From positions 2,170,001-2,234,000 of the forward strand of contig NZ_FPJG01000006.1 of NCBI RefSeq assembly GCF_900119165.1: a DNA stretch of 64,000 bases. The letters are read 5' to 3'. Origin of the DNA: Amycolatopsis australiensis. Lineage in GTDB: Bacteria; Actinomycetota; Actinomycetes; Mycobacteriales; Pseudonocardiaceae. Shown here piece by piece: positions 44,688 to 52,097 of this stretch (its first letter is position 1; the number at the start of each line of letters is the position of its first letter). A model generated the notes under the pieces. That model did no database searches. It had not been told where the DNA came from and was given only the letters and a program-made list of their open reading frames with translations. The position numbers were made by a program, and so were the translations under genes.

Positions 44688-45917
44688 TCAGGCACGTACC
44701 GTCACCGGGAACTTCGCCGGGCCGCGCAGGTTGATCCGGCCGTTCCACTCCAGGTCGCCGGCGAAGCCCAGCTCCGGGAACCGCTGCACCAGACGGCTCA
44801 CCGCCACCTGGCCCTCCAGCCGGGCCAACGCCGCGCCCAGGCAGTGGTGCGGGCCCGCGCCGAACGACACCTGGTGGCGGGCCTCCGCGCGGTCCAGGCG
44901 CAGCCGGTCGGCGTCCGGCCCGAAGAAACGCTCGTCGCGGTTTGCCGACCCCAGGCACGCCAGCACGAACGTGCCCGCCGGGATCTCCTTGCCCGCCACC
45001 GGGTACGCCTCCGTCGTGACGCGGCGGGTCTGCTGCACCGGCGAGTCGTAGCGCAGGAACTCCTCCACCGCGTTCGCCGCCAGGTCGGGCCGCTCGCGCA
45101 GCAAGGCCAGCTGGTCCGGGTTGCGCAGCAGCGCGTTGACCCCGTTGGCGATCAGGTTGACCGTCGTCTCGTGGCCGGCCACGTACAGCAGGACCACCTG
45201 GGCCACCAGCTCGTCGCCGTCCAGGACCTGGCCGTCGTGCTCCGCCGCGATCAACGCCGTCAGCAGGTCGTCCGCCGGGTGCTCGCGCTTCCAGGCGATC
45301 ACTTCGCGCGTGATCCCGGTGAGCTCGGCGTCGGCCGCCGTGATCGCGCGCGCCGTGTCCTCGTCGGCGACGATCTCCAGTGACCGCACCAGCGTTCCGC
45401 TCAGCTCGCGGATCCGCGAGTGGTCGGTCGGCGGCATGCCGAGCATCTCCGAGATCACCGCGAACGGCAGCGGGAACGCCAGCTCCTCGACGAGGTCCGA
45501 CGCGCCTTTCTCGGCCATCCGGTCCAGCGCGGCGTCCACCAGCCCGGCGATCTTCGGTTCCAGCGCCGCGACCGCGCGGCGGGTGAACACCTTCGTCACG
45601 AGCGAACGCAGCCGCGTGTGGTCGGGCGGGTCGCGGTCGAGCATCGACCGGTTCAGCGCGCCGGCGTCCTCCTCGGCGGCGAAGTAGCCGAGCTGCTCGG
45701 CGAACGGGCCCTCGGCCAGGTTGGCGACGTCCACCGAGAGGCCGGCCTTCAGCAACGCCGAGACGTCCTCGTAGCGCGAGACGAACCAGAACCCCAGCGG
45801 GTGCTCCTGCACCGGGTCTTCGTCGCGCAGCATCTTGTACTGCTCGTACGGGTTTTCGAAGAAGCCGGGCGCGAACGGGTTGAACAGCAGCTCGCCGGGC
45901 TCGATCAGGTCGGTCAT
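44688..45917 (-). CDS. Cytochrome P450
   Basis: The 409-residue soluble P450 has the oxygen-binding helix I motif LLYVAGHETTVNLIANG, the ExxR motif in AVEEFLRYDSPVQQTRR, and the haem-ligand loop FGAGPHHCLGAALARLE with Cys. It resembles the actinobacterial CYP families that hydroxylate secondary metabolites or xenobiotics and need separate ferredoxin partners, which are not encoded nearby. It is divergent from a TetR gene with a strong palindrome between the two, so its expression is probably relieved by a ligand of that TetR. Confidence 0.95.
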   Translation of the reverse strand: MTDLIEPGELLFNPFAPGFFENPYEQYKMLRDEDPVQEHPLGFWFVSRYEDVSALLKAGLSVDVANLAEGPFAEQLGYFAAEEDAGALNRSMLDRDPPDHTRLRSLVTKVFTRRAVAALEPKIAGLVDAALDRMAEKGASDLVEELAFPLPFAVISEMLGMPPTDHSRIRELSGTLVRSLEIVADEDTARAITAADAELTGITREVIAWKREHPADDLLTALIAAEHDGQVLDGDELVAQVVLLYVAGHETTVNLIANGVNALLRNPDQLALLRERPDLAANAVEEFLRYDSPVQQTRRVTTEAYPVAGKEIPAGTFVLACLGSANRDERFFGPDADRLRLDRAEARHQVSFGAGPHHCLGAALARLEGQVAVSRLVQRFPELGFAGDLEWNGRINLRGPAKFPVTVRA

Positions 45918-45956
45918 GGGAAACCCCCAGCTGTGGTGACCTACACCGTGTCGGTG

Positions 45957-45973
45957 ACATACACAGTGTATGT
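45957..45973. promoter_or_regulatory. TetR operator between the P450 and tetR genes
   Basis: ACATACACAGTGTATGT is a perfect 17-bp palindrome. On the plus strand it sits exactly between GTGACA (45954-45959, -35) and TATGCT (45976-45981, -10) of the tetR promoter, so a bound repressor would block it. A related half-matched site, TACACCGTGT, lies at 45942-45951 nearer the P450 gene. Confidence 0.75.
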
Positions 45974-45987
45974 CCTATGCTGTGCGC

Positions 45988-46593
45988 ATGTCGACGGTCA
46001 AGAGCCGGCGGGAGCAGTACTCCGCGGCCACGCGGGCCGCCCTGCTGGCGGCGGCCACCCGCCGGTTCGCCGAGAACGGCTTCGCGGGCACCGCCCTGGA
46101 GGACATCGCCGCCGACATCCAGGCCACGCGCGGCGCCATCTACCACCACTTCGCGAACAAGACGGCGTTGTTCGAGGCCGTCTTCGAGCAGCTCGAGACC
46201 GAGGCGTTCGAACGGTCCGCCACCGCGGCGGCCCGGGCGCCGGACCCCTGGTCGGCGGCGTTCGCGGCACTCGACGCGTTCCTCGACCGCTGCTGCGACC
46301 CGGTGTACGGCAAACTCGTCTGGCGGGAGGCGCCGATCGCCCTCGGCTGGTTGCGCTGGCAGGCGGCCGAGGAGCAGTACGCGTACGGCCTGGTGGAGCA
46401 GCTGGTCAAGGCGCTGATGGACGGCGGCGACATCGAGCCCCAGCCCCTGGAGGCGACCACCCGGCTGGTGTTCGGCATGGTCGGCACGGCGGGGATGGCG
46501 CTGGCGGAGGCGTCCGACGCGGACAAGCCACGCGTCAAGGCGGAGTACGCCGCGGTCATCGGCCGGATGGCCGCCGGGCTGCGGGGCGCCTGA
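45988..46593 (+). CDS. TetR/AcrR-family transcriptional regulator
   Basis: The 201-residue protein has an N-terminal TetR DNA-binding domain: FAENGFAGTALEDIAADIQATRGAIYHHFANKTALF. The C-terminal ligand domain contains LVWREAPIALGWLRWQAAEEQ and a helical dimer interface. I chose ATG 45988 rather than 45970. TATGCT ends six bases before 45988, and the earlier ATG overlaps the operator and -10. It likely represses itself and the divergent P450 gene. Confidence 0.92.
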   Translation: MSTVKSRREQYSAATRAALLAAATRRFAENGFAGTALEDIAADIQATRGAIYHHFANKTALFEAVFEQLETEAFERSATAAARAPDPWSAAFAALDAFLDRCCDPVYGKLVWREAPIALGWLRWQAAEEQYAYGLVEQLVKALMDGGDIEPQPLEATTRLVFGMVGTAGMALAEASDADKPRVKAEYAAVIGRMAAGLRGA

Positions 46594-46893
46594 GCTACGA
46601 AGTCGGTGAGAAGATCACCGGCGAGGCGGGCGAAAAGCGGGTCGAGGGGTCCGTCGGGCGCCGATTTCGGAGCGTGACGCCGCGGCGATGGAAACGGGGC
46701 CGGTGGCCGTTTCTCGACATTTCCTGACCCCATTCGAGTTAATGGGGACACCGCCTGTAGCACTTGTGTGGTCCGTGTATGCTCCGACCACGCTTGACCG
46801 GGTGATCACTCACTCGAATCAGTGGCCGTCGTGGTCGGGGATCTTGGTCCCACGCGGTCCTGCCGTCACGGTTCGGGCTCGGATAGGAGATTT
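46594..46893. other. Leader region of the thioester protein gene
   Basis: This 300-bp stretch holds no gene I can support. It contains TTGACC at about 46794-46799 and lower-GC tracts (TTCGAGTTAATGGGG, CACTCACTCGAATCAGTG) unlike the neighbouring coding DNA. It probably carries the promoter and a long 5' leader of the surface-protein gene, whose ribosome site is ATAGGAGA. Confidence 0.35.
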
Positions 46894-48060
46894 ATGCAGG
46901 TCAGGTCCACTCTCGTGCGTGGCGGGATCGCGGCTCTCGCCGCGGCCGCCGCGGTGATGATCGGGTCGCCCGCGGCCCTCGCTGACGACGGTGCCGCACG
47001 CGGCCGGGTCGTCACGGACAAAGCCGGCGAGGCGAAGGCCACCGATGGGTACGCCCTCAACCTCGGCCTGGGCGACGTGCACTACATCGCGAAGCTCTTC
47101 GACATGAAGCTGTCGAAGGGTGGCACGCTGAAGCTCTACTGCGTGCAGCTCACGGTCGGCCTGCGCACCGACGTCGACATGGTCGAGCGGCCGTGGAACA
47201 AGTACCCCGCTCCCGGCCCGTTCAACACCAACAGCGCGAAGATCAACTGGGTGCTGCACCACGGCTACCCGGCCACCGGCCTCGACGCCCTCGGCAATGT
47301 GCTGACGAAGGCCGGCGTCGAGACGCACGACGGCATCTCCGAGCGCGAGGCCATCGCCGCGACGCAGGCGGCCGTGTGGCACTTCAGCGACGGCGTGAAC
47401 CTCGACCTGGACAAGCCGCTGTCCGACCAGGACGACGCCGGCAACAACGCCGACGTGGCCGCGCTGTACAAGTACCTGACCGGTGACCAGAACAAGGGCA
47501 TCGGCGAGCAGCCGAAGCCGACGCTGAACATCGCCGCGGACAAGACCGACGGCACGGCCGGCGGCAAGATCGGCCCGTACAGCGTCGCCACCACCGGTGA
47601 CATCACGTCGCTGACCAGCCAGCTGCCCGACGGTGTGAAGATCACCGACAAGGACGGCAAGGAGCTGAAGGCCGCGGACGTCAAGGACGGCAGCAAGCTC
47701 TACGTCGACGTCCCGGCGGGCACCCAGCCGGGCAAGGGCGGCTTCACGCTCAAGGCCACCGGCGAGCTGGACACCGGCCGCCTGTTCGTCGCCGAGAACT
47801 ACGCCAGGCAAGAAGCGCAGTCGCTGATCGTCGCCAGCTCGGAGAAGACCGAGGTGACCGCGAACGCGGCTGCCAGCTGGTCCGAGGCGGCGGCCCCGAC
47901 GGCGACCACCGCGCCCAGCACCCCGGCCGGTTCGACCGGCGGTGGCGGCGAGCTCGCCAACACCGGTGTCGACGCGGCGGTTCCGTTCACCGTCGGCGGC
48001 TTGCTGCTCGGCGGCGGCGCGCTGATGCTGCTGCTGAACCGGCGCCGCAGCCGCGCGTGA
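46894..48060 (+). CDS. Sortase-anchored (LAxTG) thioester-domain surface protein
   Basis: The 388-residue protein has a signal peptide ending near ALADDG. The N-terminal domain matches thioester domains of Gram-positive adhesins: Cys in KLYCVQLTV and Gln in AATQAAVWHFSDG would form the internal Cys-Gln thioester that bonds covalently to host or surface amines. A beta-rich stalk follows (PTLNIAADKTDGTAGG and later). The C-terminus has a Ser/Thr/Pro/Gly stretch, the class E sortase signal LANTG, a hydrophobic helix and RRRSRA. It should be linked to the cell wall. A terminator follows directly. Confidence 0.85.
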   Translation: MQVRSTLVRGGIAALAAAAAVMIGSPAALADDGAARGRVVTDKAGEAKATDGYALNLGLGDVHYIAKLFDMKLSKGGTLKLYCVQLTVGLRTDVDMVERPWNKYPAPGPFNTNSAKINWVLHHGYPATGLDALGNVLTKAGVETHDGISEREAIAATQAAVWHFSDGVNLDLDKPLSDQDDAGNNADVAALYKYLTGDQNKGIGEQPKPTLNIAADKTDGTAGGKIGPYSVATTGDITSLTSQLPDGVKITDKDGKELKAADVKDGSKLYVDVPAGTQPGKGGFTLKATGELDTGRLFVAENYARQEAQSLIVASSEKTEVTANAAASWSEAAAPTATTAPSTPAGSTGGGGELANTGVDAAVPFTVGGLLLGGGALMLLLNRRRSRA

Positions 48061-48078
48061 CACGCTGAACCACCGAAC

Positions 48079-48111
48079 ACCGGGGCCGGTCCACAGGGGA
48101 CCGGCCCCGGT
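48079..48111 (+). terminator. Hairpin terminator after the thioester protein gene
   Basis: The arms ACCGGGGCCGGTCC (48079-48092) and its exact complement (48098-48111) enclose ACAGG, and TTCGTC follows. It lies 18 bp after the stop. Confidence 0.85.
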
Positions 48112-48169
48112 TTCGTCTCCGACGTTCGGATTGCGATCTTCGGGGCAAACCCGGCGAAACACCGCACAT

Positions 48170-48185
48170 ATTGGTCTAGACTTTT
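48170..48185 (+). promoter_or_regulatory. Weak DasR-like dre site before the AraC-family gene
   Basis: ATTGGTCTAGACTTTT shares the core TGGTCTAGAC with the dre consensus ACTGGTCTAGACCACT, but its right half is degenerate (12 of 16). It lies 27 bp before the regulator start. Confidence 0.35.
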
Positions 48186-48211
48186 CGGCCGGACGCCGAA
48201 GGGACGAGACC

Positions 48212-49102
48212 ATGCGCGGTACGACCGTTCCGCCAGGGACGCCCTGCCCGCCGCCGCGGGCGGGCGAGCTGCCGATGCACCGGCTGGAGGTGCCCGCGCC
48301 GCACGCGCCGCCGTTCGCCGTCGGCACGTTCGACGAGATCGGGCCGCTGTCGCGTGCGGAGTTCCCGCACCGGCACACCTTCCACGAGCTCGTCCACGTC
48401 ACCGGCGGCACCGGCACGCACGTGGTGGACCTGGCGCGCTGGCCGCTGCGGCCGCCGCACCTGGGTGTCATCGCGCCGGGCCAGGTCCACCAGTGGGCGG
48501 AGGTGCGCGGCCTGACCGGGCACGTCGTCGTGTTCACCGACGACTTCCTCCTCGACCACCCGGGCGACCGGGAGCTGCTGCGGCGGCTGAGCGAACGGCC
48601 GTGGCTCGAACTGGACGCGCGCGCCGACGCCGCCGTCACGCGGCTGATCACCGATCTCGCCGACGAGTACCGCCGCGGCGGCGACCGCGCCGAGTCGGTC
48701 CTGCGGGCACTGGTGCACGTCCTGATCGTGCGTGCCGGACGGCTGCTGGGCACGCCGCCGCCCGCGCCCGCCCGGGCCGTGGCGGCCGAGTTCACCCGGC
48801 TCGCCGCGCGTCCCGATCTGGGGCTGTGGTCGGTGGCCGCGCACGCCGGACGGCTCGGCGTCACCCCGGGCCACCTGACCGAGGCGGTGAAGGCCGCGAC
48901 CGGCCGGACCGCCGCCCAGCTGCTGCGCGAGGCGCGCGTCCGGGAGGCACAGCGGTTCCTGCTCCGCACGGACCTCACCGTGCGGCAGGTGGCCAGCCGC
49001 GTCGGATTCGCCGATCCGGCGTACTTCTGCCGGTTCTTCCGCCGGGAAACCGGGCTGAGCCCGGGCGATTTCCGCCGCGGCGGGGAGATTCACCACGACT
49101 GA
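48212..49102 (+). CDS. AraC-family transcriptional regulator
   Basis: The 296-residue protein has an N-terminal cupin sensor domain (FPHRHTFHELVHVTGGTGTH, LGVIAPGQVHQWAEVRGLTG). The C-terminal double helix-turn-helix reads LGLWSVAAHAGRLGVTPGHL and VRQVASRVGFADPAYFCRFF, ending RRETGLSPGDFRR. Cupin-AraC proteins usually sense sugars or aromatic compounds. I chose ATG 48212 (MRGTTVPPG); the in-frame codons before it overlap the dre-like site. It lies 78 bp before the dioxygenase-CBM gene and may regulate it. Confidence 0.9.
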   Translation: MRGTTVPPGTPCPPPRAGELPMHRLEVPAPHAPPFAVGTFDEIGPLSRAEFPHRHTFHELVHVTGGTGTHVVDLARWPLRPPHLGVIAPGQVHQWAEVRGLTGHVVVFTDDFLLDHPGDRELLRRLSERPWLELDARADAAVTRLITDLADEYRRGGDRAESVLRALVHVLIVRAGRLLGTPPPAPARAVAAEFTRLAARPDLGLWSVAAHAGRLGVTPGHLTEAVKAATGRTAAQLLREARVREAQRFLLRTDLTVRQVASRVGFADPAYFCRFFRRETGLSPGDFRRGGEIHHD

Positions 49103-49180
49103 CCGAGTCCGTCCATCGTCGCGCACCCGGCGCGCTGCCTACGTTCGAGGGGATCCCCGACGCCCCCACGAGGAGCAGGC

Positions 49181-50008
49181 ATGGACGAAGAGAACACGCT
49201 CAGCCGCAAGACGGTGCTGCGCGCCGCGCTGGCGGCCGGCGTCGCCGCACCGGTCGCGCTGATCGGCGGCCCGGCACTCGCCCGCACGACCGCCGCCGGC
49301 GGCCAGGCCCCCGAACTGACGCCGTCGTGCCACGACGGCGACGAGCCGACGATCGAGCAGACCGAAGGCCCGTACTTCAAGCCGAACTCGCCGGAACGGA
49401 CCGACCTCGTCACACCCGGCACCCAGGGCACCCGGCTCACCGTGTCCGGGTACGTCTTCGGGCTGGCCTGCCGGCCGGTGAACCGCGCGCTGCTGGACTT
49501 CTGGCAGGCCGACGTCAACGGCGCGTACGACAGCGTCGGCTACACGTTCCGCGGGCACCAGTACACGGACGCGCAGGGCGCGTTCCGGCTGTCGACGATC
49601 GTGCCCGGCCTCTATCCCGGCCGCACCCGGCACATCCACGTCAAGGTCCAGGCACCCGGCAGGCCGGTCCTGACCACGCAGCTGTACTTCCCGAACGAGC
49701 CCCGCAACAACACCGACACGATCTTCGACGCGCGGCTGCTGATGACGGTGCGGGACAACGGTTCCGCGAAGGAAGGCGCGTTCGACTTCGTGCTGGACGT
49801 GCCCCAGGGCCCGACCACGTCCGCCCCGCCGTCGTCGGCCCCGCCGTCGTCGACCCCGCCGGGCGGCACGACGTGGGCGGCGGGCACGACGTACGCGGCC
49901 GGCGCCCGCGTCACCTACGGCGGTCAGGGCTACGTGTGCTTGCAGGGGCACACCGCCCAGCCGGGCTGGGAACCGCCGTCCGTCCCCGCACTGTGGCGGG
50001 CGGAGTGA
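49181..50008 (+). CDS. Exported intradiol dioxygenase fused to a CBM5/12 chitin-binding module
   Basis: The 275-residue protein has an export signal (LSRKTVLRAALAAGVAAPVA, without a strict twin-Arg). Residues 50-210 form an intradiol ring-cleavage dioxygenase: TEGPYFKPNSPERTDL, then LYPGRTRHIHVKVQ. The expected iron ligands Tyr, Tyr, His, His are all visible. A Pro/Ser linker leads to a C-terminal CBM5/12 (WAAGTTYAAGARVTYGGQGYVCLQGHTAQPGW) of the kind found in chitinases. The domain mix suggests an enzyme acting on polymer-bound or wall-associated catechols. It converges with the GH19 chitinase gene. Confidence 0.88.
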   Translation: MDEENTLSRKTVLRAALAAGVAAPVALIGGPALARTTAAGGQAPELTPSCHDGDEPTIEQTEGPYFKPNSPERTDLVTPGTQGTRLTVSGYVFGLACRPVNRALLDFWQADVNGAYDSVGYTFRGHQYTDAQGAFRLSTIVPGLYPGRTRHIHVKVQAPGRPVLTTQLYFPNEPRNNTDTIFDARLLMTVRDNGSAKEGAFDFVLDVPQGPTTSAPPSSAPPSSTPPGGTTWAAGTTYAAGARVTYGGQGYVCLQGHTAQPGWEPPSVPALWRAE

Positions 50009-50029
50009 GCGCCCGGCGTCCGTGAGGAG

Positions 50030-50064
50030 GGCGGGGTCCCGGTTCTGCACCCCGGGACCCCGCC
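50030..50064. terminator. Bidirectional terminator between the dioxygenase and chitinase genes
   Basis: GGCGGGGTCCCGG (50030-50042) and its exact complement (50052-50064) form a 13-bp stem around a nine-base loop. It lies between two convergent genes, so it can serve both. Confidence 0.75.
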
Positions 50065-50067
50065 TGC

Positions 50068-50970
50068 TCAGCAGTACAGGTTGGCGCCGGGATCGACGCC
50101 GAGGACCGAGCTGATCTCGCGGTACTTCGAGACGCGGCTCTCGACTTGGGCGGGGTTGCCGCCGTTGCATTCGATGGAGCCGTTGATGCTGCGGATGGTT
50201 TCGCCGAAGCCGCGTTGGCCGATCATGGCGTCGTGGGGCGTCATGGTGCCGGGACCGGTCTGGGTGTTCCAGTACCAGAGGCCGGTTTTCCAGGCGATGG
50301 CGGCGTTTTGCTCGACCTGCCAGGGGTTGCCGAGCAGGTCGATGCCGAGGGCGTCGCCGGCGGCTTTGTAGTTGAAGTTCCAGCTGAGCTGGATGGGGCC
50401 GCGGCCGTAGTAGGCGGCTTGGCCGGCGGGGCAGCCGTAGGGCTGGGTGGCGTCGCAGTAGTGGGGGTAGTTGGCGGTGTTCTGTTCGACGATGTAGACG
50501 AGGCCGCCGGTTTCGTGGCTGACGTTGGCGAGGAACGCGGCGGCTTCTTGCTTTTTGACGGTGTCGTCGCCGGTGTTGGCGAAGCCGGGGTAGGCGGAGA
50601 GGGCGGCGGTGAGGCCGCTGTAGGTGTAGAAGCTGTTGCGGTTCGGGAAGATCTGGTTGAACTGGGCCTCGCTGACGACGAACGCGCCCGGGTTGCCGGG
50701 GTTCGTGCCGCCGCCGCAGTCGTAGGGTTCCCAGTACCAGGTGCTGATGACGGGGTCGTAGCCCGGGTTGGCGTTTTTGGCGCGGTAGTAGCCGCCGTTG
50801 GTGTAGCGGACGATGGCGCCGACGTCGTACCACTGGCCCGCGACCCAGTCGGGCGCGGTGCAGGCGGCGGCCGCGGCTTTCGGGGCTTGGCCGGTCGCGG
50901 CGGGCACGCCGAGCACGAGCCCGGCGACGGCGGCGAATGCGGACAGGATCGCGACGAGACGTCTTCTCAA
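50068..50970 (-). CDS. Secreted GH19 chitinase with CBM5/12 module
   Basis: The 300-residue enzyme has a signal peptide (LVAILSAFAAVAGLVLGVPAA). A CBM5/12 follows: CTAPDWVAGQWYDVGAIVRY and PVISTWYWEPYDCGG. The GH19 catalytic domain starts at VVSEAQFNQIFPNRNSFYTY. FLANVSHETGG carries the catalytic Glu, and YYGRGPIQLSWNFNYKAAG is the family signature. A TTG at 50970 is the likely start because AAGGAG lies ten bases upstream and the nearby GTG frame stops after four codons. It hydrolyses chitin with inversion. A DasR-type dre site lies about 110 bp upstream. Confidence 0.93.
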   Translation of the reverse strand: MRRRLVAILSAFAAVAGLVLGVPAATGQAPKAAAAACTAPDWVAGQWYDVGAIVRYTNGGYYRAKNANPGYDPVISTWYWEPYDCGGGTNPGNPGAFVVSEAQFNQIFPNRNSFYTYSGLTAALSAYPGFANTGDDTVKKQEAAAFLANVSHETGGLVYIVEQNTANYPHYCDATQPYGCPAGQAAYYGRGPIQLSWNFNYKAAGDALGIDLLGNPWQVEQNAAIAWKTGLWYWNTQTGPGTMTPHDAMIGQRGFGETIRSINGSIECNGGNPAQVESRVSKYREISSVLGVDPGANLYC

Positions 50971-51077
50971 GACTGGCTCACTCCTTCGGCCACGACTGAT
51001 CGCCGGACGCGGCGGGCGTCCGGTGTCGAAGAGGGGCTCATCCGGCCGGACGAGGGTGACACCGGTCACTAGAGCAG

Positions 51078-51093
51078 ATTGGTCTAGTCCAGT
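51078..51093 (-). promoter_or_regulatory. DasR-like dre site before the GH19 chitinase
   Basis: ATTGGTCTAGTCCAGT matches 14 of 16 positions of the dre consensus ACTGGTCTAGACCACT, allowing C or G at the penultimate position. It lies in the upstream region of the chitinase gene. It is the best of the three dre-like sites found. Confidence 0.65.
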
Positions 51094-51325
51094 CAAGGAA
51101 TGGGGGCGGGCCCGGGCAAGGGGTGTGCGCGAACGTCTCCCGGAGTGAACCGTCCCGGGGTCGGCGGCGGGGGCCGGTTCCGCCGCGGGTGAGCCTGGCG
51201 TCGGGGAACGGGCAGTCCGCTTGTCCGGGCCGCGGGCGCGTCCGCCGCGAAAACCCTGGGGACGGACGGTTTCCGCCGACGTATGTCCAGCGGGTGCCGG
51301 GGCAGGTGATCACCGCCCCGGCTGT

Positions 51326-51562
51326 TCAGCGTGCCTGCGGGATCCGGATCGGTGCCGTCTGCGCCAGCCGCTGCAACCGGGCCCGGCCCAGCCGGTGGAG
51401 CATCTCCCCGAGCTCCTCCGGCGCGATACTGCCTTCGAGGTCCAGCCGCGTCAGCTTGACGACGCGGTCGATCTCCGCCGCCGGGAGCCGTCCCGCGAAC
51501 TCCCCGGCCAGCCACACCCCGACCTCTTGCACGACGTCAGTCCGGTGGCTTCGTACGGTCAT
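51326..51562 (-). CDS. Small three-helix-bundle protein
   Basis: The 78-residue protein starts at ATG 51562 behind GAGGAG. It consists of about three helices: RTDVVQEVGVWLAGEFAGRL, PAAEIDRVVKLTRLDLEG and PEELGEMLHRLGRARLQRLA. This resembles the small helical dimerisation domain that precedes arsenate-reductase-like phosphatases in actinomycetes, but here it stands alone. The function is unknown. The 230 bp downstream towards the chitinase promoter hold no gene that I can see. Confidence 0.6.
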   Translation of the reverse strand: MTVRSHRTDVVQEVGVWLAGEFAGRLPAAEIDRVVKLTRLDLEGSIAPEELGEMLHRLGRARLQRLAQTAPIRIPQAR

Positions 51563-51880
51563 CGCTCGCTCTCCTCGTTTCGGATCGCCTTCACCCAGGT
51601 CGAGGCGGGAAAATCCCGACCTGACGCAGGTCCGACGAACCGGCGCGCGACCCATGACGCCGAATCGCCGAAATTCCCGGCACCGGTGCTTTCCGTGTCC
51701 GTACCGGTGGAATCCGTGACGATCCCGCGTCACTCACATGGGCTGTTCGCCGCCGCAAGTTGTCGGCCGATCGGGTGGAAAACGCGGGAACCGCGCCGGT
51801 GCCGCGTGCGCGCCAGGACCCTGGAGACGTCCGGTAGTGCGGGCGTTCCCTTGCGGGACGCGGAAACGGAGACGCGATCC
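51563..51880. other. Divergent intergenic region, no gene seen
   Basis: The 318 bp between the small helical-protein gene and the anti-sigma gene contain no frame with a credible start and ribosome site. It should hold both promoters; I could not identify clear -35/-10 pairs. Confidence 0.4.
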
Positions 51881-52081
51881 ATGGCCCGGTACGACCGGAC
51901 CGACCTCGGGGCGTACAGCCTGGGGTTGCTCGACGCCGCCGAGACGGCACAGGTGGAGCGGCACCTCGCGGCGTGCCCGGACTGTCGCCAGGAGGTCCGG
52001 GACTTCGAAGCCGTCCGCTCGATGCTCGACCACCTCGGCCGCGCCGAGCCCGCCGCCGAACCCGCCGCCGAATCCACATAG
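51881..52081 (+). CDS. Stand-alone zinc anti-sigma (ZAS/zf-HC2) protein
   Basis: The 66-residue protein is a minimal ZAS domain: YSLGLLDAAETAQVERHLAA and CPDCRQEVRDFEAV give the HxxxCxxC zinc motif. Such domains bind ECF sigma factors and may release them on oxidation. There is no membrane anchor or sensor domain and no sigma factor gene adjacent, so it is a soluble orphan. It ends 16 bp before the convergent AsnC gene. The ATG 51881 is the start, with GGAGA upstream. Confidence 0.8.
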   Translation: MARYDRTDLGAYSLGLLDAAETAQVERHLAACPDCRQEVRDFEAVRSMLDHLGRAEPAAEPAAEST

Positions 52082-52097
52082 GACCGAGCGCGGAGGC

